Shown: positions 36,795 through 45,848, counted from the stretch's first letter. The stretch is DNA of 64,000 bases from Oscillospiraceae bacterium (GCA_017466865.1 JAFTTI010000013.1:62001-126000); one strand, 5' to 3'. Notes: generated by a model from the letters alone, not told the origin. Program-made: numbers and translations.

Positions 36795-38168
36795 TTAATC
36801 TTCCTCCGTATTGTCTTTTTCTTCTCTGCAAAGTTCGTCTATAATATCTTCAAGTTTCATCTCACGACTTCCCTTGAAAAGAACTATATCGTCTTTTTCA
36901 AGTTTCTTTTTAAGATATTCTATAAGCATAATTTTATCTGATGTGCAACCCGAATGAAGTCCAAGTTCATCCGCCTTTGCAGCTATGAATTTGGCATCGT
37001 GTCCATAACAGATAAGTTTATCTATTCCTGATTTAACGACATATTCCCCTATTTCTTCGTGAAGTTTTCTTGAAACCTCACCAAGTCCCTTCATATCCGC
37101 TAAAACAGCAACTCTTTTTCCATTTCCTATAGGTCGCATCGTTTTGAGTGCATTTATTGCGGATTTCATACTTGAAGGTGAAGCCTCATCGCAATCAACA
37201 ACAAATATTATTCCGTTTATGTTATCTACCTTCTGATGAATACCGGAAACTTCGTATTCAGAAAGTTTTAAAGCCACTTTTTCAGGTTCTATTCCGAGAG
37301 TAACTCCTACTGTGAAAGCCGCAGCCGCATTATAGATATTGTGTATGCCGTAGCAACTGAGTTTTACTCTGTAAGTTCCGCCCTTATAGACTATATCAAA
37401 AGACGAATTTACATTTGTTTCGATATTTATAACATTAACATCAGCAGTTTCATTTTCTACGCCATAAGTTATAACAGGACGGTCTAACGCTTCTTTTGAA
37501 AGAAATTCATCATCGGCATTGAGTATTATCGGAGAATCAGTATCCATTCCGTTGAGGATTTCAAGTTTCGCCTTTAAAATTCCTTCTTGAGAACCAAGAT
37601 TTTCAATGTGTGAAAAACCAATATTTGTTATGACTGCTACTGTAGGCTTTACAACCGAACTCTGTCTGTTAATCTCCCCGAATCTTGTCATTCCGAGTTC
37701 AAAAACAACAGCCTCGATTTTATCATCAATATCAAAAACTGTATCAACTAGAGAAACGGCATTCTGATTTCTGATATTTTCTCCGACAAGAGTATTGTAT
37801 TCTGAAGAAAGTACGAGATATATCATTTCTTTGGTTGTTGTTTTACCGATACTTCCCGTTACTCCGACAACTTTTGTGTCGAATTTTTTTCTGTAATATC
37901 TTGCGATGTCAAAAAGTGCCTTATGAGTATTATCAACTGTGATACAAGGCATATTTCCTATCTGGAATTCTGTTATTGCAGCAACCGCTCCGTTTTCTAC
38001 CGCACGGCGCACGAACCCATGACCGTCGTTATCCTGCTCTTTAAGAGCAACAAAAACGCAGCCTTCGGTTACTTTTTCAATATCTGTACATACAGAGGTT
38101 ACTTCCCTTTCAACAGAAATTTCTTTTCCGAGTATGGAAGCGATTTCCGAGAGAGTCATCGCAAGCAT
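36795..38168 (-). CDS. murF: UDP-MurNAc-tripeptide-D-Ala-D-Ala ligase
   Basis: Adds D-Ala-D-Ala to complete the stem pentapeptide. The 457 residues show the Mur-ligase P-loop GVTGSIGKTTTKE near 103-115 and then NADDEFL. The ligase C-terminal domain contains LFKGSREMKLE, typical of MurF. TAGGAG lies 7 bases before ATG 38168, 9 bases after murE. Confidence 0.95.
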   Translation of the reverse strand: MLAMTLSEIASILGKEISVEREVTSVCTDIEKVTEGCVFVALKEQDNDGHGFVRRAVENGAVAAITEFQIGNMPCITVDNTHKALFDIARYYRKKFDTKVVGVTGSIGKTTTKEMIYLVLSSEYNTLVGENIRNQNAVSLVDTVFDIDDKIEAVVFELGMTRFGEINRQSSVVKPTVAVITNIGFSHIENLGSQEGILKAKLEILNGMDTDSPIILNADDEFLSKEALDRPVITYGVENETADVNVINIETNVNSSFDIVYKGGTYRVKLSCYGIHNIYNAAAAFTVGVTLGIEPEKVALKLSEYEVSGIHQKVDNINGIIFVVDCDEASPSSMKSAINALKTMRPIGNGKRVAVLADMKGLGEVSRKLHEEIGEYVVKSGIDKLICYGHDAKFIAAKADELGLHSGCTSDKIMLIEYLKKKLEKDDIVLFKGSREMKLEDIIDELCREEKDNTEED

Positions 38169-38177
38169 AAAAAACTC

Positions 38178-39608
38178 CTATATTTCCTTTAAAATTTCCG
38201 CAACAATTTCGCGTTCGTCAAAATGGATTTTTTCATATCCTTTGAGTATCTGATAATCTTCGTGTCCTTTACCCGCAAGAACAATTATATCGCCTTTTTC
38301 ACCTGTTACAAGTGCGTGTTTTATAGCATCCCTGCGGTTTTCGACAACATCATAAGAAACAGAAGAATCTTTAATTCCTTCCAAAATATCTTCTATGATA
38401 GCAGAAGGTTCTTCGTTTCTTGGATTATCTGATGTTATTATAAGTTTATCCGCATATTCAGCAGCAGCTTTTGCCATTAAAGGTCTTTTGGTTTTATCTC
38501 TGTCACCGCCGCAACCGAAAAGACAGACAAGTCTGTTTTCGGCAAAAGGTTTAAGTGATGAAAGAATGTTCTTTATTCCATCAGGGCTATGAGCGTAATC
38601 GCAGATTACTGTATAATCCTTTCCTGTCGGAATGATCTCGCATCTTCCCTTCACTCCCGAAACGGTAGAAAGTGCCGATGAAACCTTTTCTTCGGGAATA
38701 CGCATTTCAAGGCAAGCCGCAGCTGCCTGTAAAGAATTCATTATATTGAACTTTCCTGTCATACCGAGTGAAACAGAAATATTATTTTCTTTTCCTATAA
38801 GATCATAACTCAGTTTATCCTGTGATATTTCTATATTTTCAGCGGTATAATCTGCTTTTTCTTCGAGTGAGCAACTTCTCTTATCGCAAGTGATTTCTGA
38901 ATAAAGTCTTTTTCCGTATTCATCATCTGTATTGATTATCGCTGTATCGCATCTTGAAAAAAGAAGCTTTTTGGCTTTATAGTATTCTTCCATATTGCCG
39001 TGATAATCAAGATGATCCTGAGTAAGATTTGTAAAAACGCCTATTCTGAAATGAGATGGTCCTATCCTCTGCTGTTCGAGGGCGAATGATGAAACCTCCA
39101 TAACCGCACAATCGCAACCTGCTTTGACCATACGCGAAAGAAGTTCCATATAATCTTTTGTCAGAGGAGAAGTTTTGTCTGTTTCAAAAACTTCGCCCAT
39201 TATTTCATTACGGATTGTTCCTATAAGACCGACACGGTGTCCGCTTTTTGCAAGAACTTCTTTTATGAGAGATGTCATAGTTGTTTTTCCGTTTGTTCCC
39301 GTTACACCTATGAGTTTAAGTTTTCTTTCGGGATGGTTATACCAACTTGCACATATCTCTCCGTATGCTTTTCTTGTATCGTCAACGATAATCTGATTCT
39401 CTATTCCGAGATCTTTTTCTGTTACAACCGCGGCAGCACCTTTTTCTATTGCTTCCTTAGCAAAATCATGTCCGTCGAAAGTTTTTCCTTTAACACAGAA
39501 AAACAGGATATCCTTTTCGATTTCTTTTGTATTGTCAGTTACCCCGCTTATGTTTATATCGGGCAACGATGTTCTGAATTTATTTTCGAGCAAATCGTGG
39601 AGTCGCAT
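38178..39608 (-). CDS. murE: UDP-MurNAc-L-Ala-D-Glu meso-diaminopimelate ligase
   Basis: Adds the third residue of the stem peptide. The 476 residues show GVTGTNGKTTMTSL and the substrate motif DNPR (in TSDNPRNEEPS), which marks meso-DAP rather than lysine specificity. This fixes the wall chemistry of the organism as DAP type. I chose ATG 39608, with AAAGGTGG 7 bases upstream; the longer frame to 39653 would overlap the transpeptidase gene. Confidence 0.96.
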   Translation of the reverse strand: MRLHDLLENKFRTSLPDINISGVTDNTKEIEKDILFFCVKGKTFDGHDFAKEAIEKGAAAVVTEKDLGIENQIIVDDTRKAYGEICASWYNHPERKLKLIGVTGTNGKTTMTSLIKEVLAKSGHRVGLIGTIRNEIMGEVFETDKTSPLTKDYMELLSRMVKAGCDCAVMEVSSFALEQQRIGPSHFRIGVFTNLTQDHLDYHGNMEEYYKAKKLLFSRCDTAIINTDDEYGKRLYSEITCDKRSCSLEEKADYTAENIEISQDKLSYDLIGKENNISVSLGMTGKFNIMNSLQAAAACLEMRIPEEKVSSALSTVSGVKGRCEIIPTGKDYTVICDYAHSPDGIKNILSSLKPFAENRLVCLFGCGGDRDKTKRPLMAKAAAEYADKLIITSDNPRNEEPSAIIEDILEGIKDSSVSYDVVENRRDAIKHALVTGEKGDIIVLAGKGHEDYQILKGYEKIHFDEREIVAEILKEI

Positions 39609-39627
39609 TTTTTCGCCACCTTTCTTT

Positions 39628-41877
39628 TTAACCTGTTCTGTCGTGGATAGCAAAGGTTACTTCAACTACTGTTCCGTTGGGAACTTCGCATCCCTCTGCC
39701 CAGTTCTGCATAAGTGCTGTTGCGTCTGCTCTTGATGACGCACCCGACAATTTTATATTCAGTCCCGCTTCGACAAGTATCTGATTTGCTTCAGATACGG
39801 ATTTGCCGATAACATTCGGAACTACTGTATATTCTTCCTTATAATCCTGTTCTGTATAAAGGATTACCGTTCCGCCTCTTGAAATGGTAGAATTTCTCGC
39901 AGGTGTCTGACCTACTACATACTCACCTTCGCCTACCACCTTCACTTTAAGACCATCATTTTCGATTCTGCTCTTTGCAGTATCAACCGAAAGTCCTGAA
40001 ACATCCTGAACATAGATAGGCATTCTTGCGTATTCCTCTTCTCTGTATGAGGGGAGAAATCCGAGATAAGGGAGAGCATCCTTGAATGTATTTGTTACAA
40101 CGGGAGATGCAACAACGCTACCATAGTAATCGGCACCAGTAGGTCTGTCAACCATAACAAGCATTATTATTTCAGGGTCATCGGCAGGTGCAAAACCTAC
40201 ATATGATGAAACATAGAGGTCATCGCGTTCTTCTGCAAGATTTTCGTCTTGTTTTTCGGATGTTCCTGATTTTCCGCCTATGCGATAGCCCTGTATGTAT
40301 GAATTTCCTCCGCCGTTATTATTTACAACGCTTTCGAGAACTGTTCTCATATAAGCGGAAGTTTCTTCGCTGATAACCTGTCTTCTTACATTGGGTTCAA
40401 CAGATTTTACAACTGTTCCGTTTTCGTCAACGATTTTATCTACAACATAAGGAGTTACCAGATAACCGCCGTTTACTGCTGCGGCGTATGCTGTAATCAT
40501 CTGAATGGGAGTTACTTTATTTGTCTGTCCGAATGAACTTGATGCAAGTTCAACGGGGCCCATATCTTCAACCTGATAATAGATTGATGACCTTGCTTCA
40601 CCTGGAAGGTCTATCCCTGTTCTTCCTGTAAAACCGAAAGATTCATAATAAGCAGAAAACTTTTCTCTTCCGAGTAGTTCGCCTATCTGAATAAACGCAG
40701 GGTTGCAGGAATTTGTCATAGCAACGGCAAGATTCTGCGAGCCGTGGCTGTATTTGTTCTGCCAGCAATGGAACTTTACTCCGCTTACATCCATTGTCTG
40801 ACAATAGAATGTGGATTCTGAATTTATAAGTCTTTCTTCATAAGCGGCGGCACCTGTTATTACCTTGAATACCGAACCTGGATAGTAATACTCGGTTATC
40901 GCCTTGTTCTTCCATTGTGATTCTCTCGCTTTTGCATACTCTTCATCATAAAGAGCGGCTGTTTCGGGATTATTTTTAAGTTCTTCAAGAAGAAGAGCTG
41001 TGTTTTCATCGTAAATTTCCGCGGGATTGTTAAGGTCAAATCCGGGGCAGGTTGCCATAGCAAGAATAGCACCTGTCTTGCAGTTCATTATTATCGCACA
41101 GGCTCTGTTTTCGGGGTTATGCGTCATAACTGCATTGCGGAGTTCTCTTTCTGCGTAATACTGTAAAGTTGTATCGATTGTGAGATAAACTGAATTTCCG
41201 TCCTGAGCATCGAAAACACGCTCATATTTATAGGGCATTTCCTGACCTTTTGCGTTTCTTGCAGATATTATTCTTCCGTCAACTCCCGCAAGATAGTTGT
41301 CATAATAAGCCTCTAATCCATAAACCCCGTCGCCATCACCGTTAAGAAAACCTATAACGCTTGCGGCAAGTTCGTTCTGAGGATAATATCTTCTTGTTGA
41401 CTGTTCTGTATAGAGAGAATAGGTTGAAATATCCTGTTCGATAAGATATTCTGTAAGTTTATCGGCAGCACTTTTTTCTACTCTTACCGCTACTTTCTGA
41501 TAGTTTGCACCTGCACCTGTAACCTCAGTCATTCTGATAAATTTTTCTTTATCAACTCCGAACATTTCATTGAGTTTATTGGCAAGTGCTGTTGTCTGTT
41601 CGAGTGTGTAATTTCCGTTACGATAAACCGTCGGGTCGAGAATGATATTGTAAACTGTTGCAGACTGAGCGAGAACCTCACCGTCAGCGGCATATATAGA
41701 ACCTCTCTTTGCGGGGATTTCTACACTTCTGAACTGACTGCTGTTAGCTCTTGCACGATATTCTGTGCTGTTTGTTACTGAGGTTGCAAAAAGATTTATA
41801 ACTACCCATACTATCGCAGCTATAAACGCTATCGACACTATGATATTAAGTCGGAATTTCATACTTTTTGTCGGCAT
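39628..41877 (-). CDS. Class B penicillin-binding protein with two PASTA domains (PBP2x/SpoVD type)
   Basis: Transpeptidase of 749 residues that cross-links septal peptidoglycan. One N-terminal membrane helix (about 10-32) is followed by the dimerisation domain, starting IPAKRGSIYAADG. The transpeptidase domain has SVFK, SCN and KSGT as its three active-site motifs. Two PASTA domains follow (about 620-680 and 685-745), containing PNVIGKSVSEA. A PASTA-bearing PBP here fits either FtsI or SpoVD; sequence alone does not decide. The AGGAGG lies 14 bases from the ATG, which is unusually far. Confidence 0.94.
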   Translation of the reverse strand: MPTKSMKFRLNIIVSIAFIAAIVWVVINLFATSVTNSTEYRARANSSQFRSVEIPAKRGSIYAADGEVLAQSATVYNIILDPTVYRNGNYTLEQTTALANKLNEMFGVDKEKFIRMTEVTGAGANYQKVAVRVEKSAADKLTEYLIEQDISTYSLYTEQSTRRYYPQNELAASVIGFLNGDGDGVYGLEAYYDNYLAGVDGRIISARNAKGQEMPYKYERVFDAQDGNSVYLTIDTTLQYYAERELRNAVMTHNPENRACAIIMNCKTGAILAMATCPGFDLNNPAEIYDENTALLLEELKNNPETAALYDEEYAKARESQWKNKAITEYYYPGSVFKVITGAAAYEERLINSESTFYCQTMDVSGVKFHCWQNKYSHGSQNLAVAMTNSCNPAFIQIGELLGREKFSAYYESFGFTGRTGIDLPGEARSSIYYQVEDMGPVELASSSFGQTNKVTPIQMITAYAAAVNGGYLVTPYVVDKIVDENGTVVKSVEPNVRRQVISEETSAYMRTVLESVVNNNGGGNSYIQGYRIGGKSGTSEKQDENLAEERDDLYVSSYVGFAPADDPEIIMLVMVDRPTGADYYGSVVASPVVTNTFKDALPYLGFLPSYREEEYARMPIYVQDVSGLSVDTAKSRIENDGLKVKVVGEGEYVVGQTPARNSTISRGGTVILYTEQDYKEEYTVVPNVIGKSVSEANQILVEAGLNIKLSGASSRADATALMQNWAEGCEVPNGTVVEVTFAIHDRTG

Positions 41878-41936
41878 AATCTTTTATTTAACCCTCCTTG
41901 CAACAAATTTTTTCCTGCTTGATAAAAGCACATTTA

Positions 41937-41978
41937 GGGCAGTGGGGTGAACGCTGAGCGTTCTACCCTTTACTGCCC
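41937..41978. other. Strong hairpin between ftsL and the transpeptidase gene
   Basis: Outer stem GGGCAGT/ACTGCCC encloses GGGGT/ACCC and an inner AACGCTGAGCGTT palindrome, 42 bases in all and richer in GC than its surroundings. There is no T run on either side, so it is not a normal terminator. It lies in the 122-base gap inside the operon and could be an RNA processing or stability element. Confidence 0.7.
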
Positions 41979-41999
41979 CTTATGTATCATAGTATTGCT

Positions 42000-42476
42000 T
42001 TATCCACCAAGATATTCCATGAGTTCGTAAAACTTATTCTTTATATTTACAAACGCATTGGATTCACTTTCGGCTATCTCGATAACATCGTTGTTCTGAA
42101 GGCTGACATATTCAACCTGTGATTTATCGAGTTTTTTAAGCCCGAGAACATTCTCGGCATAATCCTCAACACTCTCTATTGAGGTTCTGCCGTCAAGTTC
42201 TGCTTTCATTCTTACGCCGTTGCTATATTCTACATCAACAGCTTTTGTCATTGTTGTTATCTCCGCCTGAAGACAGGTTTCTTCTGCTTTTCCGTAAAGA
42301 ACAAAACACATAAGCGCACCTGCAAGTGCAACCGCTGCAACTGTCTTTACAGCAGAAAAGCCCTTGGGCGTTACTTTTGCAGAACGCTTGATCATCTGCT
42401 CACGCTTTGGTTCCGGCGCTACTTTGTGATATTCATACCTTGAGAGGTCGTAAGCAAGATTAGTCTGTTTGCTCAT
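42000..42476 (-). CDS. ftsL: FtsL-like cell division protein
   Basis: Small bitopic protein of 158 residues: basic cytoplasmic N-terminus, one helix (KTVAAVALAGALMCFVLYG) near 45-63, then a coiled-coil-like stretch (about 70-125) containing YAENVLGLKKLDKSQVEYV. Sequence is weakly conserved in this family; position between rsmH and the transpeptidase is the best evidence. ATG 42476 and GTG 42479 are both possible starts. The gene overlaps the end of rsmH. Confidence 0.85.
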   Translation of the reverse strand: MSKQTNLAYDLSRYEYHKVAPEPKREQMIKRSAKVTPKGFSAVKTVAAVALAGALMCFVLYGKAEETCLQAEITTMTKAVDVEYSNGVRMKAELDGRTSIESVEDYAENVLGLKKLDKSQVEYVSLQNNDVIEIAESESNAFVNIKNKFYELMEYLGG

Positions 42477-43401
42477 CACGTCTTATCCTTTCTATAATTC
42501 TTAACTTCGCGCTACGGCTGCGGTTGTTTTCCTCAATCTCTTCAGCCGATGCCTCAATGGGTTTTCTATTTATAAGTTTTCCCTGAGGCTTTTTGTTGCA
42601 TACACATACGGGGAATTCCGGAGGACATGTACAACCTGTGCAGAACGATGCAAAACGCTGTTTCACAAGCCTGTCCTCTAAAGAATGGAATGTTATAACG
42701 CAGAGTCTTCCACCGATTTCAAGAGCGTCAAATGCCTTATCAAGTCCTTCGGAAAGATGCGTAAGTTCTCCGTTTACTTCCATTCGTATTGCCTGGAATG
42801 TTTTTTTGCAGGGGTTTTTGTCTCTTCTGAATTTCTGGGGAATTGAATTCCTTATTATTTCAGCTAGTTCAAGAGTTGTTTCTATTGTATATTTTTCTCT
42901 TGCCTTTATAATGTTGTTTGCAATATTTCTCGCAAACTTTTCCTCACCGTATTCAAATATTATTTTTGAAAGATCAGCATAGGAATATTCATTGACAACA
43001 TCTTTTGCGGATAATCCTGTTTTCGACATTCTCATATCAAGCGCTGCATCATAATGATAGGAAAATCCTCTTGCGGCATTGTCAAGTTGGTATGACGAAA
43101 CACCTAAATCCATAAGTATTCCGTTTACTTTATCTATACCAAGATCTGAAAGTGCTGTATCCATTTCAGAATAATTACAATTTACAACCGTTGCGTTATA
43201 ATCTTTGAGTCTTTCTGTCGCTACCGCTACGGCATCGGGATCTCTGTCAAGTGAAATGAGTCTGCCTGTTGTGAGTCTTTTTGCAATTTCGCTCGAATGT
43301 CCCGCACCGCCTGCGGTTCCGTCAAGATAAATTCCGCAAGGGTCGATATTCAGCCCCTCAAGACACTCATACAGCATTACGGGTTTATGTGAAAATTCCA
43401 T
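42460..43401 (-). CDS. rsmH: 16S rRNA (cytosine1402-N4)-methyltransferase
   Basis: Methylates C1402 in the ribosomal P site. The 313 residues start EFSHKPVMLYECLEGLNI, then show the SAM site YLDGTAGGAGHSSEI. MDLGVSSYQLD and FHSLEDRLVK follow. A cysteine-rich patch (CTGCTCPPEFPVC) near the C-terminus is common in the family. The ATG overlaps the mraZ stop by one base (TAATG). Confidence 0.97.
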   Translation of the reverse strand: MEFSHKPVMLYECLEGLNIDPCGIYLDGTAGGAGHSSEIAKRLTTGRLISLDRDPDAVAVATERLKDYNATVVNCNYSEMDTALSDLGIDKVNGILMDLGVSSYQLDNAARGFSYHYDAALDMRMSKTGLSAKDVVNEYSYADLSKIIFEYGEEKFARNIANNIIKAREKYTIETTLELAEIIRNSIPQKFRRDKNPCKKTFQAIRMEVNGELTHLSEGLDKAFDALEIGGRLCVITFHSLEDRLVKQRFASFCTGCTCPPEFPVCVCNKKPQGKLINRKPIEASAEEIEENNRSRSAKLRIIERIRRDEQTD

Positions 43402-43832
43402 TAAATATCAATTTCCTCCAATGCGGCAGCAAGTTGATCATCAGAATATTCTTCGTTGAACTTATCCCATCTTTCAGGATTCCATATTTCAGCACGATTT
43501 ATATTACCTATTACGACAACATCGTGTCCGAGATCTGCATGTTCACGAAGATTCTGTGAAAGAAGAATTCTTCCCTGACTGTCTGTTTCAGCAAAAACAG
43601 CGTTTGCAGCATATTTTCTCTTTGCAGCCTTAGCAAGCGAACCGCCGAGGGATTTGAGCTTGTCCGTAAAGATTTCCCATTCTTCTTCAGAATAAACATA
43701 AAGGCACCCTTCTAGACCGATTGTTACTACGAACTGTGAGCCGAGCGCATCTCTGAGCTTATTCGGGAATGCCATTCTGCCCTTTGCATCGACTGTATGT
43801 TTATAAATGCCCATTAAAGCTTTTGTTGACAC
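43401..43832 (-). CDS. mraZ: Transcriptional regulator MraZ
   Basis: AbrB-like double-domain protein of 143 residues that binds repeats upstream of its own operon. Two SpoVT-AbrB-type halves are visible: HTVDAKGRMAFP and ETDSQGRILLS. I chose GTG 43832, with GAGGTG about 8 bases upstream; the in-frame ATG 43850 precedes that site. Four putative binding boxes lie at 43891-43926. First gene of the division cluster. Confidence 0.95.
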   Translation of the reverse strand: MSTKALMGIYKHTVDAKGRMAFPNKLRDALGSQFVVTIGLEGCLYVYSEEEWEIFTDKLKSLGGSLAKAAKRKYAANAVFAETDSQGRILLSQNLREHADLGHDVVVIGNINRAEIWNPERWDKFNEEYSDDQLAAALEEIDI

Positions 43833-43890
43833 GCTTATCTCACCTCTCATTCCGATTGTTGAAAACTCTGTTGAAAGTGTTGAAAATCAC

Positions 43891-43926
43891 CACCAGATGA
43901 CACTTGTCACCACTTTCCACCACTTT
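43891..43926 (-). promoter_or_regulatory. MraZ operator: four boxes at exact 10-bp spacing
   Basis: On the minus strand AAAGTG, AAAGTG, CAAGTG and CTGGTG begin at 43926, 43916, 43906 and 43896. AAAGTG-type repeats at about 10-bp spacing are the known MraZ sites in mollicutes, and TGGG-type repeats with the same period in E. coli. They start right after the -10 element, so bound MraZ would cover the transcription start. Confidence 0.85.
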
Positions 43927-43933
43927 TGCAACA

Positions 43934-43962
43934 ATTTTATCATATATAAAATGAAAGTGCAA
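43934..43962 (-). promoter_or_regulatory. Promoter of the mraZ-ftsQ division operon
   Basis: Minus-strand TTGCAC (43957-43962), 17-base spacer, TAAAAT (43934-43939). Confidence 0.85.
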
Positions 43963-44091
43963 TCGGAAAAATATCCTATTTTTTTGTGTCGGATTTTATT
44001 GCATTAAAATCTGAAACAGAATTTTTTGAACATTCTTCACTTTTAAAAAGTTGAAAAAATCCCGAAAAATAGGCTAATCACCCTTTTGTGC

Positions 44092-44135
44092 AAAAAATAG
44101 AATATACGTTCTGCAGAACATATATTCTATTTTTT
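44092..44135. repeat. Palindrome 1 of the intergenic cluster
   Basis: Arms AAAAAATAGAATATA and TATATTCTATTTTTT flank a central GTTCTGCAGAAC; only one base pair in the whole 44-base element fails to match. It could act as a bidirectional terminator, but no gene ends next to it: mraZ starts on one side and dac ends at its own terminator on the other. Confidence 0.85.
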
Positions 44136-44140
44136 AAAAG

Positions 44141-44188
44141 CGTTTTTTCAATACCAAACCACAACATATTGTGGTTTGGTTGAAAACG
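44141..44188. repeat. Palindrome 2 of the intergenic cluster
   Basis: Inner arms ACCAAACCACAA and TTGTGGTTTGGT around a four-base loop. The outer arms CGTTTT..TCAA and TTGAAAACG pair with small bulges. Five bases from palindrome 1. Confidence 0.85.
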
Positions 44189-44254
44189 GAACAATATATC
44201 TTGTTGATTCGTTATTTTGACTATAAACTTTTTTCACATTTGTGAGGAGCAAAA

Positions 44255-44296
44255 ATAAATTCTCTCTTTTATACAAAAACAAAAGAGAGAATTTAT
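44255..44296. repeat. Palindrome 3 of the intergenic cluster
   Basis: Perfect 16-base arms, ATAAATTCTCTCTTTT and its complement, around a ten-base loop. With the other two it fills much of the 545-base gap between mraZ and the carboxypeptidase gene. I see no ORF in this gap. Confidence 0.85.
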
Positions 44297-44337
44297 AGAT
44301 TTATACCATATTATTTTTTCTCGTTTTTTAAAAAAGA

Positions 44338-44378
44338 AACGCCACAACCTCAAAAAAGAGGCTGTGGCGAATTTTTTT
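44338..44378 (-). terminator. Terminator of the carboxypeptidase gene
   Basis: CGCCACAACCTC/GAGGCTGTGGCG hairpin with A and T runs, overlapping the end of the gene at 44378. Confidence 0.9.
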
Positions 44379-45730
44379 TATCTACGAGGTGGTCTCTGTC
44401 TGTTGGCAGGTCTTGTATTTCTGTTCATTCTGCGACGCTTTTTCTTTCTCTTGTTTGCGATAATCACAAGTGCGATATATCCTGCTACAAAGAAAAGAAC
44501 AACGCCTAAAGTCACTTTAAACCAGATTGAACTGAAGAATTTTTTGACAAGGTCAAGATTATAGGCAAGTGCTGATTTTTCAACGCCCTGAGAAGCGAGA
44601 AGATTTATTTCTGCGAGTGTTTCGCCTGAACATCTGAGCTCTAAAGTTCCTATCTTATCTCCTGCTTTTACAGGTGCTTCGATTTCTTTAGGAAGATTTA
44701 CCTTCTTTTCGATAACTGTTGTTTCTATGGATGTGGGCCAGAACATTTCAAAACCGTGTTCGGGGTGAACAAGGATATGATCTGCACCTGCTGAATATTT
44801 AACTGAAACTTCACCGAGCTCTTCAGTTACTGAAAGGATTGTTGTTTCTCTGAAATATGCAAAAGCCCATTCATAAAGTGATTTTGCATCTAAAAACGCA
44901 CTTTGGAAATTGTTTCCCTCTTCGTCCTTCATAGGTCCGCCAAGGGTTACTAAAAGGTAGTTATATCCGCCGAAACTTGCTGTTGATGCAAGACATCTGC
45001 CTGCTTCATCGGTTGTTCCTGTCTTTGAAGGGCCTATTGGTTCGTAATAATAATCACTCGTTCTGAGTATCATTTTATTTGTATGATAAATGTTACGGGA
45101 TTCTGTATGCTTATTGTTTGCGGGAATTTCATAACTGTAAGTACTTGCTATTTCTTTAAATTCAGGAAGTGATACGGCATATTCCATAATCTTCGCCATA
45201 TCTCTTGCGGTTGTATACTGATCAGGATGATGAAGACCGTGAGCATTGACGAAATGAGTATTTTCACATCCGATTTCAACGGCTTTGTTATTCATCATTT
45301 CGACAAAGCCTTCAACGCTTCCTCCTACATAATCTGCAAGAATACTTCCTGCTTCACAGGCTGACTGAAGCATAAGACCATATAAAAGGTCCTCTGCAGT
45401 TGCAACTTCTCTCGGACGGAAATCGGCAGTTGACGCGCCTGACTGATAAAGTTCATCGAAAATATATGATGGCGCTTCAATCTGGGTATTTTCAAGATCC
45501 TCAATATTTTCTATGGCAATAATTGCCGTCATAATTTTTGTAAGCGATGCAGGATACATAACCTTATCGGAATTTTTTTCATAGATAACTGTATCTGTAT
45601 CGAGATTTATGAGGTAAGCGGCCTCGCTGTAAACTTCTGTGCTTGGAGTAAATGTAAGTGCGTTAACAGAAATCTGTGAAAACATCGACATTATTACTGC
45701 AAACACCAAGATAAAAGATAATTTTTTCAT
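44378..45730 (-). CDS. D-alanyl-D-alanine carboxypeptidase (class A, S11), membrane-anchored
   Basis: Trims the terminal D-Ala from stem peptides. The 450 residues begin with a signal peptide (about 1-24). The first active-site motif is SLTK at 62-65 and the third is KTGTT (in GPSKTGTT). The second motif, normally SxN, reads SAC (123-125), an unusual change. A C-terminal helix (about 395-420) and a tail of about 25 mostly Arg/Lys residues anchor it from outside. It is the DacF/DacB-like group. Probable promoter at 45785-45813. Confidence 0.92.
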   Translation of the reverse strand: MKKLSFILVFAVIMSMFSQISVNALTFTPSTEVYSEAAYLINLDTDTVIYEKNSDKVMYPASLTKIMTAIIAIENIEDLENTQIEAPSYIFDELYQSGASTADFRPREVATAEDLLYGLMLQSACEAGSILADYVGGSVEGFVEMMNNKAVEIGCENTHFVNAHGLHHPDQYTTARDMAKIMEYAVSLPEFKEIASTYSYEIPANNKHTESRNIYHTNKMILRTSDYYYEPIGPSKTGTTDEAGRCLASTASFGGYNYLLVTLGGPMKDEEGNNFQSAFLDAKSLYEWAFAYFRETTILSVTEELGEVSVKYSAGADHILVHPEHGFEMFWPTSIETTVIEKKVNLPKEIEAPVKAGDKIGTLELRCSGETLAEINLLASQGVEKSALAYNLDLVKKFFSSIWFKVTLGVVLFFVAGYIALVIIANKRKKKRRRMNRNTRPANRQRPPRR

Positions 45731-45784
45731 TCTGTTTTCTCCCTGATATTCTAAAAATTTATGATTTAAAACTCATTTTAAACT

Positions 45785-45813
45785 ATTATAACAAATTTTT
45801 ATCCAAAAGAAAA
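45785..45813 (-). promoter_or_regulatory. Possible promoter of the carboxypeptidase gene
   Basis: TATAAT (45785-45790) with TGT before it (extended -10); the -35 region (TTTTCT) is poor. Confidence 0.5.
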
Positions 45814-45848
45814 GACCTTTTTTGGTTACAACATTATTACAAAAACAC

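Noticed and set aside
44100-44130. LexA/SOS-box-like strings (GAAC-ATAT-ATTC) in palindrome 1
   Set aside because: They arise from the palindrome itself, miss the GAAC-N4-GTTC core by one base, and no SOS gene is adjacent.
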